A stretch of DNA of 64,000 bases from Akebia trifoliata (Eukaryota > Streptophyta > Magnoliopsida > Ranunculales > Lardizabalaceae). Each line of letters starts with the position of its first letter. Position 1 is the stretch's first letter. Location of the stretch: positions 16,168,967-16,232,966 of the forward strand of contig CM030706.1 in NCBI GenBank assembly GCA_017979445.1. Direction: 5' to 3'. Below the pieces are notes generated by a model. The model worked only from the letters and a program-made list of their open reading frames with translations. It was not told the origin of the DNA and did no database searches. A program made the position numbers and the translations under genes. This document shows, one piece after another, positions 34,100-44,197 of this stretch.

Positions 34100-35348
34100 T
34101 TGGTACTCAGACATCAGGACATATCTCGAGGATCGAACCCTTCCTTCAGATGCAACGTCAAATTATCGCAGAACCATTTAAAAATGAGCATGGCAATTCA
34201 TTTTAAGCAATGGTATTATGTACAAGAAGTCGCACCACGAGATCTTGCTCCGATGCATGGCAGAAGCAAAAGCAAAACGATTAATCGAGACTGTACATGG
34301 TGGAGTCTATGGACCTCACATGAATGGTCATATGCTAGTAAAGAAGATTATGTGAATGGGATATTACTGGACAACAATGGAAAATGACTGCTATCAGCAT
34401 GTTCTCAAATGCCATTTGTGCCAGATCTATGCCAACAAGATCAATGCTCCACCTTCAGAGCTACATAATATGACCACTCCTTGGCCCTTCTCACTCTGAG
34501 GAATGGACGTCATCGGGCCAATCTCACCTAAAGCTGCAAATGGGCATCGTTTCATTTTAGTTGCTATCGACTATTTCACTAAATGGGTAGAGGCGGCGTC
34601 CTATGCTAATATCACGAAAAGTAACGTCCTGAAGTTTGTCAAGAACAACATCATCTGCTGGTATGGACTTCCGAGCGGATTAGTAACTGAAAATGCCAAG
34701 AACTTCAAGAACAAAGATATGAGTAAGATGTGCGAAGATTTCTAGATCACTCATCACAACTTTGTACCCTACAGACCTAAAATGAACGGAGCAGTCGATG
34801 CAGCCAACAAGAATATCAAGAAAATAATTGAGAAAATGGTAGTTACATACAAGGATTGGCACGACATGTTGCCTTTTGCACTCCACGCCTATCAAACCTC
34901 GTTCAGAACTTCGATTGGGGCAACTTCATATTCATTGGTCTATGGAATGGAAGGAATCTTACCTGTAGAAGTTGAGATCCATTCCCTCCGCATCTTAAAA
35001 GAAGTAGAGTTAGATGAAGCTTAATGGGTTCAAGCTTGGTTCGATCAATTAAATATAATCGAAGAGAAATGCCTTGCAGCCATTTGCCATGGACAAATCT
35101 ATCAACGACGAATAGCTCGAGCCTACAACAAAAAAGTCAAGCCTAGAGATTTCTCACCAGGAGACCTTCTTTTGAAGAAGATTTTGCCAATCCAAGAAGA
35201 CACCAGGGGAAAGTTTCGACCAAACTATAAGGGACCATTCATCGTACAGAAGGTAATGATAGGAGGAGCTTTGATACTTACAGAGATAGATGGACAAGTC
35301 TTCCCGCAACCGATCAATGTCAACACTGTCAAGAAATACTACGCCTAA
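34100..35348 (+). pseudogene. Integrase of VIII, with altered catalytic residues
   Basis: The zinc-binding end is visible as CHLCQIYANK (about 34408). The first catalytic aspartate is at 34506-34508 (MDVIGP). The second block reads VTENAKNF, with Glu at 34689-34691 where the family has Asp. The third reads NGAVDAANK, with Asp at 34797-34799 where the family, and unit I, has Glu. The C-terminal domain runs to TAA at 35346-35348. Stops and frame changes also occur at about 34180, 34498, 34743 and 35022. Confidence 0.92.
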
Positions 35349-36784
35349 GAACTGATCCTGAGATGACGAAAGGCCATCCTTGAGGATAAACTGTGAACGG
35401 CTAAAAACAATTAGAAAATTAAATCAAAAACATCAAAATACTCCTGGCCCACATTAGGATAAACTGTGAACGGCTAAAACTAAAAAAAAATCAAAAAAAG
35501 TCAAAAACTCGGACACTTGATTTGAGCTCGACCCAAATCTCCAGCCTAAACAAGTTCGAGAGACGTTGGGAGAAGACATAGATCACCTTTTCGAAGCAAA
35601 AATAAATGAACCCCATGTCTAATCCATTCTAGATAATACCCAAACCTTAACATTTTTGTATCCTTCCACTACCATTAGCCTAAGCCAACGTTTCATCCCA
35701 ACAAAAGTCTTTTTTTATCAGGGAATGTTCTAAAGCAACACAATGACAATGGCAACACCAATGATCTTACAACTTGGTCTGGACATCAAAGTCTTATTAG
35801 TCGTTGGAAGACTTGATAGGGGAATCCAGGTCGGATATTCGAAAAAAAAGAGTACTTGAAGTGTAGAGTAACCGATTTCGCGGCTCAACTTGAGTAGTCG
35901 AACTACTAATAGTCGTCAGCAAACTCGAGAGGGGAATCTAGATTTGTTACTCAAGAAAGAGTGCCACTACAAAAGTAGAGTCTCCGATCTCGCGGCTCAA
36001 CTTGAGTCACCAAGCCACAGAGACACAGAAACTCCGAGCAGAATTGTAATGAAAAATCTAAAAATTCAAGCATAATCTGAAAGGGCATAGTGACAACCCG
36101 AAAGGGCACTATGAGTAAAAAATTCAGACTATGGCAAGATCAAAGCCACTAGCACGATGAAAATCCCAAAAAGGATGTCAATGCACAAAAATGTGGAAAT
36201 CGGGTCTGGTGAAAATCGTAATTAGCACCAGGGGAAATAAAGGCAAACAAAAAAAAAACTAAAAACACAACAACAAAAAAAACAAAACAAAACAAAAAAT
36301 AAAAAATAAAAAAAACAAAAGAACTCCTGACCCGCAAGAGTATAAACTGTGAACGACGAAATCCTTCCAAGAAAACCCATGTCCCGAGCAGATAACAATC
36401 CTCCAAATACCAAGGCATTGGGGATGACTCTAAAGGAACCAAAAAAACAATTGACGTTTGTATCCCCTGTTTGGCAAAAGCACCAAAACCACCACAACTA
36501 AAGATTTTACAAACTCTGAATTTATCGTACTCATTTGATAAAGACATTTCCTTAGGTTTCAAAAAATTACTATTTTAGCCAATGATGACAAATCTAGGAC
36601 TCATTCAACAAAACTTCGTGTTTTAAGGAACAATAGGTATACCTAAGGCCAAGTAAGTACAAAACCTATTTTCTTTGCATTAATTTTTTAACATTTTGCA
36701 TACATTCAGATAATGAAAAGAAAATCCAAAAAAGAGTGAATACAACGCAGTCAATCAAACTTCATGATGAGAAATAAAAAATGA
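35349..36784 (+). other. 3' noncoding region of VIII
   Basis: This matches 585-2040 of unit I. Contents are repeats of CTCCTGGCCCGCA and AAACTGTGAACGGC, a two-copy repeat of about 112 bp near 35815-36015, and a CAAAA-rich run (36245-36320). The small + strand frame at 35890-36075 is shared with unit I as DNA but has no known domain. Confidence 0.65.
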
Positions 36785-38315
36785 GTCAAGGCGTTCTTCC
36801 AAAGCATGGATCCGGGCAGCCTGGTTCATCATCACGACTCACCAAATATGCTACAAAGTCCTCAAAATAAGGATACTGGGCAAAGAGATCCCTCAACTCA
36901 GCAACTTCAGCTCAAAGCCTAACCACTTCGCCATTATCACTAGATTCAGACTGGGCAAAGGCAGATGTCAGTGGAGCAATCTCCTTCTGGATCTTCTTCT
37001 CGGATTTAAGCAAAATAATTTGAATTCGACGATGATCAGTCTGAGACTCCTCCACTCGATCTCGATAATCAAAGAAGGATGAAGCACCAAGGCGTGCTCG
37101 GGGTACTATCGATACCGAAGGTCTCCCAGAGACGAGTTTTCAAATCCAATACAAATATGCCGGGAATAAATATGCTGCAAAGATGGGTCGACTCAGAAAC
37201 TCAACTCGACCCCATTCTTTTACAAGTCAACTCAAAAGTACGGTTGACAATGGACCAACCAACTAATTGAAATTCTCGAGGATGAGCACACCCTGGTCAT
37301 AACCAAATTGACGAAGAACCCGAAGTGGTACATTATGAGTTGTCGCGTGAAGACCAATCAAAATAAGAAAACGGGCACCATCAAATGCAATCACGAGAAA
37401 TCCTCGAGGTTGGAAAGCACCAACCCATCTCACTTCTTCATCGTCGAGGTTGCCAATAAAAGAATATCACTCCTCTTTGTTGCCCGAGACGAATGGAGCA
37501 ACTCGTCTCGACATCATAAATATGAGATCAGCATTAACATAAAATGGACGATTAACGACTTCAGTTGAAGCCAGATGATCCATAAACCAAAGTTACAATA
37601 ACAGGAGCATTCTAAAATTTGAAAACTAGTAAATTCAAGTTTAAATTTAAAAACTAAGCTAAAGCTTGGAATTTACCTGCAGGAGTGGGGCACATCCTTG
37701 GAAAATTCGATCACGACCGGAAGAACAAGCCGTGAGAGATTGGAACATCTCGCTCAAAAGCATCGGTGCCAGCCGGTGTCCCTCCCGGACTTACTGAATC
37801 ATGTGAATTAGAGAAAGGTCTATGATGTCGCCGCCACACGAAAATAGAAGTTGCCTCACTACTAGTCAAGTGAGAGCATTAAAGTGGATCAATGGCTTCG
37901 AGGGATCCGTGAGGCGTTCAATTGTCTTTAAAACCGATCCACCGTCCGGAATCTTAAAAAACTTATGGCTTATCCCCAAGAAGTCGGAAGCCTCACCTTG
38001 ATATCCATTACGAAATGGTGGAATCACAACTGGGCCCGATATCTCAAGCTCTAACAACACTTCAAACTCCTCAATAGTGGGAGTCATTTCGTGCTCCCGA
38101 AATCGAAAGAGATTAAGCTCGGGGATCCAATACTCCAACATGGCCTCAATCAAGCTCCATTGCAACGGAACCTTGGGCAATCAAAGAGTGAACCCCAACT
38201 TATTCAAACACCATTGAGTTCTATCATCGTTATCCATACCATCTATCCAACTACTCAAGAAAGGATCGACAAGGGCATACCTTTTTAAGTTGGGAAGAGT
38301 AGAGAGCACCTCCAT
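36785..38315 (-). pseudogene. Antisense DUF7745-like gene of VIII
   Basis: On the minus strand an ATG at 38315-38313 (MEVLSTLPNLKRY) opens a frame that reads MTPTIEEFEVLLELE near 38085 and KPLIHFNALT near 37870. It continues to RIFQGCAPLLQ near 37690, followed by a GTAAAT donor-like site and an A/T-rich stretch with an acceptor-like TTTTAG near 37610. The next part reads VNRPFYVNADLIFMMSRRVAPF (about 37555-37490) and LRVLRQFGYDQG (about 37315), then a charged coiled coil to about 36850. This is the order I recall for plant DUF7745 proteins. Stops at 38181, near 37860 and near 37475 break it. The role of such retrotransposon-borne proteins is not known. Confidence 0.65.
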
Positions 38316-38453
38316 GGAGTTTGAAAAGAAGCTTTGAGGAAGAAGGAGAGCAAAATCGGCCCAAAAGTCAAAAAGGGAAGTGAAAAACCGTGAAAAGTAA
38401 AATGTTAGGGCAAAATGAAGTTGAAACAGGCTTAAATGAAGGGTAAATCGTGT
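38316..38453 (-). other. Probable 5' leader of the antisense DUF7745-like gene
   Basis: 138 bases between the hairpin module and the ATG, T/C-rich on the minus strand. The text next to the module (AGGCTTAAAT on the + strand, 38429) recurs next to module 3 (GGCTTAAAT, 43571), which supports a shared promoter or leader. Confidence 0.4.
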
Positions 38454-38668
38454 TGGTCCATGTTTTAAACACGGATGAAGGCAAAATTGATCAATCTGTA
38501 CTCAGAGTACAGATAAAATGAATAAAAGCTTATCCGTGTTTCACACACGGATGAAGACAAGTGTAACCCATCCGTGCTTAGAACACGGATAAAAACTAAA
38601 ATGCCTTATCCATGTTCCTAGCACGGATGAAAGCTTGGCAAAGCTATCCGTGCTAAGAACACAGACCA
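38454..38668. repeat. 38-bp hairpin module, copy 2
   Basis: Six palindromes at about 38457, 38493, 38531, 38569, 38607 and 38645. It is bounded by TGGTCC (38454-38459) and a one-base variant of GGACCA (AGACCA, 38663-38668). The second unit reads ATCTGTAC...GTACAGAT: both arms have changed relative to ATCCGTG/CACGGAT and still pair. It lies directly upstream of the antisense DUF7745-like gene. Confidence 0.9.
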
Positions 38669-39110
38669 GAAGGTTTTAGCCTTGGGGACATGGATCATGT
38701 GAATTTTGGAAAAAACTCAGGACCACGTGACCATCAATTCACATATTAAAACCCCGAAATCACGTGAAAATGATTGCGACTCCTATGTGTTCGATAAATA
38801 CGTACCAGGCACGTAGAAACTTGTCAGAGTCATATAGGGCCAGATCAGGCCTCCAAGAACCACCTCACTCACCATGGTTCCCAAACGACTCACGCCATTC
38901 AAGAACACACTTGAAGGGTCCTTGGACCCTTATCGCACCCTTTACCCGCCCGTAGGCTCACCAACACTCAAGAGGGCTCAAAGGCCCTAATGATTGATAC
39001 CACCCCAAAAAAGCTCGTTGGAGCCCGAATCAGTTGCTCATGTAATCATAATGAAACGACAAATGCAATAAAATATGAACATAAATGCACATATATACAA
39101 ATATTCAAAG
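38669..39110 (+). other. Unassigned stretch
   Basis: I see no gene or repeat. It lies between hairpin module 2 and the end of the antisense plant-mobile-domain gene and may contain that gene's 3' untranslated region. Confidence 0.5.
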
Positions 39111-41774
39111 TGTTTACATACAATGTCTGGCTCTAATAAAAAAAAATTTACACGTTTTGCAAGGTACAAAATCAGATCGAGGGGGGAGCATCGTCACGGG
39201 CACTCTGAGTCTCTGGGATCGCTCCAAAAGAAGATCCAACAACCACACCCGAGCCAGACACCCCGGAAGAACGTAGACCGTGCATCCGCAGTCGTCCCTC
39301 CGAATCCGTGAAGAAAAGCTCAGCGTCCAGGGCAGCATCCTACTCTGTAGTCCCCGCGAGATCAGCACCAAGGACAGAAGTGCCAGTGGAGGGGGAGACC
39401 TGAAAATAAAGAAACAAAGTAGATCAAAGTACAGGCAGAAATATATACAGAATGTGCAAGGAAATAGACAACTAAAATGCAAATACTTACCCTAGGGGTG
39501 TCGGAGGCCGCGCCGAGGTGCTCGCTCCGTCTCGACGTCGATAGTAATCCTGAGAAAACCACGAGAAAATCAATCAGAACAGATGAAAAATATGCTACAG
39601 TCTACACAGAAATAGGAAAAAGAAACAAAAAATGACATACCATCTCAGCCTGAAAACTAGACTCCCACAGGGCTACCTCCAGCTCTAGCTCTTGGATGCA
39701 AGCTGCCTGGGCCTCAAGGCGAGCCTCCTGCTCCTCAATACAGGCAGTCTACTCCTCCAATTCTGCCCTAGAGGCCCTCCATATGTTCTCCATCTCCACG
39801 GCCCTCGCTGTCTGAGCCTCGATAACGTCATAGCCCTCTCGGAGACGACAAAGATCATCGGCCTGAAAGTAAGAACACCGACCAAGTAAGAAAGACAAGA
39901 AACGGAAAGTTCTATAGAAAGGAGACAATGATAAAATGCATACCGTGATAGTGTGCTCCTACAACAGGACCCTCCGATCTCTGTGATCCCAGCCCTGACA
40001 GTAACTGCAGGCATGATGTATCCAATGGACGCCTCTCAGGACCATGCCTGGTAATCCCCAGTCCTCACCAGTCCAGCAGCATCAACACCCCTCGATTGGA
40101 CGAGATACTCATCCACCATCATAGCCCCAGAGATGAGCTCAGGTGGAGCGACAGGGATACGAAGGTTCCCGACATGCTGGAAAAATAAGTGTTCCCCTAA
40201 ATAAAACGTATATCTCTGCTCGTCGATGAAGTAGGGTAGCGTTGTCGCCTGGTGTTACGCCAATAGGCGTTCCGCACCTCTTGCCTCCCGCTGACCGTAT
40301 GGGGGAGGTCTCAAAGCGTAACCGAGAAGATCTGCAAATGAGATAGTCAGACAACAAATACAGGTAGCTTCAAAGTTGAATAAAAAGAAAAGGTTCTGAT
40401 ACTCACGTCTCGAAGACAACATCGGTCAATGTGGGCTCGGGCACTCCTAGGACTGCTCCGGATGGCCCTAGCATCTCTGGTGGCCCAAAAGGTGCCCAAC
40501 GGATAACCCTCGTTAGGATAGCGACGAGTGGACAGATAAAATGGAAAATATACATTAACAAAAATCTGGGAAAAGAAAGAAAGCATCAGACAGCAAACGT
40601 GACATCGAGAAAGAAACTGAGAAGAAATTAAGATATATGTTACCTCAATAAAGTGCCAGAAGAACCGAGTGGAGATCCCAGCTCCACGAGGCGTAGTGAT
40701 GCCCTCGACTACTCGATCCAGCCCAGCAAGAATAGTGCCGTAAATAAGACTCCCCCTGTCAAAATCTCTGATATGGTCGATGTCGTACATAACTGAGAGG
40801 AAAGTGGTAGAAATCGAAGAATCGTCTTCCAAAAAGAAGCAGCTACCGATAAGAAGGAGAAAGCAGATCTGGAAAATAATGTCAAAATCACGGTCACCAA
40901 AGCGGGCCGATCTCTCTCTATAAGTATGAGGAGCTCCGTCATCCCCCTCAATCAGTAGTAGCCCCATCAGAACCTCAGTACTAATGAGCCCCATCTTCCC
41001 CACCATGAAGGCAGGGATTTTGGTGATGCCCAATAGCTCGCCCACCTCTTGGACAGTCAGCATGGCTAAAGGCAAGAGCTCTCCGTCCATCGCAATGCCT
41101 GTAATCGCCACAAAATCAAAGGGCCTAATGCCTATCTCCACCTCAGGCATGTGGAAGAAATGAGTCGCTGGGAACCACCTCTCTACCATGGCTAGAAATA
41201 GAGGTCGATCTGCTCTCAGTACCTGTATCTAAAGAAAAGCCTCAAAGCCTACTATAGCAAACTGCATCCGGATATCATCTGAAAATAGCGCAGTAGTAGA
41301 AAGAAACGCGTTCCTTCTGCCTTGGAAACTGGCTGACGGGTAGGGAATAGGAATGTCCAATCTGACAAGCATCGACACGTGCCTCCCTAGGCCACAAAGC
41401 AGAGAGGTATCTGGGACCCTTTTGCTCTCCTCCGCAGGGATCTCCACCCTGGGAACCTCACGGCCTACTCGGCCAGCACCTACGGCCCGATCAGTCCAGC
41501 CTCGACCACCACGTATGCCTCTCCCACCACTGTTGCCTGGTAGATCCTCAACTGGGCCACTGTGAGAAGTACTGGCCTCCTCTGCTCGGCTACCTGAAGA
41601 AGAACTGGCCACTAAAGACGAGTTAGGCCTCCGTGAAGGCTGTCTCGGCCAGCCATACTCTATGACCACACCGAACCCCAAAGCAAAGCTGGTTCGGGTC
41701 CGGGGCCTCGCCTCCTCCTCCTCGTCTGAAGAATGCCTCGCCACTTGAGTGCGTCGCTCTCTACCCATTTGCAA
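39111..41774 (-). pseudogene. Antisense, intron-containing plant-mobile-domain (PMD) gene of VIII
   Basis: From ATG 41774 a minus-strand frame reads an R/S/G-rich N-terminus, then a PMD-like domain (MVERWFPATHFFHMPEVEIG at 41189, MAMDGELLPLAML-like text, RDFDRGSLIYGTIL near 40765). One TAG at 41231-41229 interrupts it in frame. GT-AG introns are visible at 40643-40566, 40406-40332, 39943-39863, 39640-39550 and from 39490 to about 39402. Exon 39862-39641 is a coiled coil (EEQEARLEAQAA) with a single TAG. Frames do not join cleanly at every junction, so it is a decayed gene. Antisense ORFs after pol are known in Tat elements such as Grande; domain and exon structure here are my reading. Confidence 0.7.
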
Positions 41775-41834
41775 GTCACCATGTGATCAATCAACAATGC
41801 AAAAATCCTATGATCACGTATCTCGATGAAGCTG

Positions 41835-42440
41835 TCTAGGTCAAACCTATCCAATCTTAGTCAAACCTACCCAACTTGGTCAAACCCAGTCAAATCTGAG
41901 TCAAACCTATCAAACCCAGTCAAACCTACCAAACCCAGTCAAATTTAAGTCAAACCTACTCAACTCAGTCAAACCCAGTCAAATCTGAGTCAAACCTACA
42001 CAACTCAGTCAAACCTAATCGAATCTGAGTAAAACCTACTTAACCTAGTCAACCTAAGTCAAAATCCAATCCAACTCAATCAAAACCCAGTTAACTCGAT
42101 CAACCATAATCAAACTCGGTCAACCACAACCAACTCAGTTCAACCCATTCAACCCAGTCAGCCCAAGTTACCCAGTCAAACCAGTCAAACTCTGTCCACC
42201 ACAGTCAACTCAATCAAAGCCAACTCAACCCAAGTTACCCAGTCAACCCAACTCAACTCGATGAACCTAGGTTAACCCAGTCAACTCAGTCAAACCTATC
42301 GAATCCCAGTCAACCACAGTCAAAGCCCAGTCAAAACCTAGTCAACTCAGTCGAAACCTAGTCAACTCAGTCGACCCATTTCAACCCAAATCAAGCCCAG
42401 TCATACCTGGTCAACCCGGTCAAATCTAGCCTATCTATGT
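41835..42440 (+). repeat. Short-unit minisatellite (CCAGTCAAA type)
   Basis: About 600 bases made of AAACC(C/T)AGTCAA-like units of 10-21 bp, irregularly mutated. It lies just upstream of the antisense PMD gene start, between it and hairpin module 3. No gene is present. Confidence 0.85.
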
Positions 42441-43595
42441 CAATTTAAACGAACCAATTGATACCTACGCCAAATCACTCGTCGCAAGGAAATACCATTA
42501 AGAAAGAGAAAAAAGGTAGAATGGTCACAGTTAAGAAAGATACAACAAGCGTGATAAGCAGGCAATTCCAAATCAAAAACATGCTGAAAAGAGAGAAAGG
42601 AAAAGAAAAAAAAAAAATCAACCCGCCTAAGCTGCCCCATTACCGATAGTCCCTTGGACTCAACCCAAAACCACCCCAGTTCTCATTCCAAACAGTCCCC
42701 ACGCCCTAAAACAGTCTCAAAACTACCGTGAATCTCCATTCAAAACAATTTTAAAAACAACTCATCAGTTTCAAACCAAGCAATCCCAATGTCCAACCAT
42801 GTAAATCCAAAATCGGAAAATCTTCTCACCCAACCCAATCAAGTTTTTCCTAAAAAACACCCAATCATTACTATCCATGTCACCTCGTCTATCCCAAAAC
42901 AATCCAAATACCTACCAACCCAAGTGTTAGGCCAATCCAAAAGTCCGCCAGCATCATCATCCACAATACCCACATCTATATATTGTTATCCGTTCTAATC
43001 AAACCCCATCCTTCACCACCATAGAGCATGCATGAAGCTTCGCCCGAAGCTCACCCCAACAGGATTCACCCTTAACCGCCATCCCCTCAAAATTTCACAA
43101 GCCCATCACCATCAACAATACATGCACTCAAGGCCCACCAAATAACCAAATAATAAAAGGAAATAGGCAAGACAGGGCAACGACAACTAATAATAAAGGC
43201 CAACATGCACTAAGAAGGAATGTTCATCTCGAATTTGCATAAAGAAATCAACACAAAAAGCAACAAAAATGGCGAACAAAAGTGTCTGTGTCCGAAGCAA
43301 AATGAGTATTCTCATATAAAATAGACAAGGATGAAAAAGAAAAATGAAAAACTCACGGAAAGATCGTAGCACAAATGAACTTCCTAAAACTTCGAATCAC
43401 TCCCAAGCTCCCAAATCTAGCAGCACGCGCCTCAAATTTGTCCCAACAATCCACCAAATGCTCAAGTCAACGAAAATAAGAGGAAGATGGAGAGAAGGGG
43501 AGAGAAATCGCTAGAGAATTGAGAAGAAATCGAAGAAAAACGGAGAAAAAATGAAAAGGAAGAGGCGTGAGGCTTAAATCGTTTGAAATTCGTAC
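42441..43595. other. Noncoding stretch upstream of the antisense PMD gene
   Basis: Unique sequence with A-rich and C-rich parts. 43440-43595 is C/T-rich on the minus strand, like a 5' leader. The open frame 43767-43462 (minus) spans the hairpin module and is not credible as a protein. Confidence 0.5.
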
Positions 43596-43773
43596 TGGTC
43601 CGTGTTACCAGTACGGGTGAGGCTAGGTTTAGTCTATCCGTATCAGCAACACGGATAAAGAAAGCTTGGTTGGATACATGCCCCAGGCACGGATGAGATA
43701 AGAGTAATGCTATCTGTGTTTTAAACACGGGTGAAATCGAACCAAATGCTATCCGTGCCTCAAGCACGGATCA
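43596..43773. repeat. 38-bp hairpin module, copy 3
   Basis: Five palindromes start at about 43597, 43635, 43672, 43710 and 43749. TGGTCC bounds the module at 43596-43601 and GGATCA, a one-base variant of GGACCA, at 43768-43773. The left flank GGCTTAAAT is shared with module 2. Confidence 0.9.
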
Positions 43774-44197
43774 GTCAATAAATAAAAGGGAAAAATCCAA
43801 ATAATAATAACAAAAAAATCAAAAAATCAAAAAAAAAATCAAAAAAATCAAAAAAAAAAACTCAAAAAGTCAGAAAAATCAGAAAATTTTCAAAATCCTT
43901 TTGAGTTGCACTCAATCTCGATTTGTTAAAACACAACCGAGAAGTACCCAAATTTCAAAAATCATTGAATCTTCATCATATCCAAGGTCTCACACGAGCT
44001 CCGTGCCATCGAGACCAAGGAATCAATAAGGTAACTCTATCAGACCCCGTGCGTGAGTAACCATTTTCTACAAAAGTCATCAATTCGACCGGTAATTCGA
44101 AGTCGTGTTTTGCAAAATTTTCGTCTCGCCCGTACAAATAGGGGTTTAGTCTACTCTTTGCAGTTCTTTGCACGCAATTCCTACAAATAAGGGTAGT
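43774..44197 (+). other. 3' end of the internal region and polypurine tract of VIII
   Basis: An AAAAATC-rich stretch (43800-43880) is followed by text matching 3770-4086 of unit I. AAATAAGGGTAG just before the LTR is the likely polypurine tract. No gene is seen. Confidence 0.7.

Noticed and set aside
40431..41565. Plus-strand frames over the antisense PMD gene
   Set aside because: The minus strand shows the domain and splice sites; the plus frames have no similarity.
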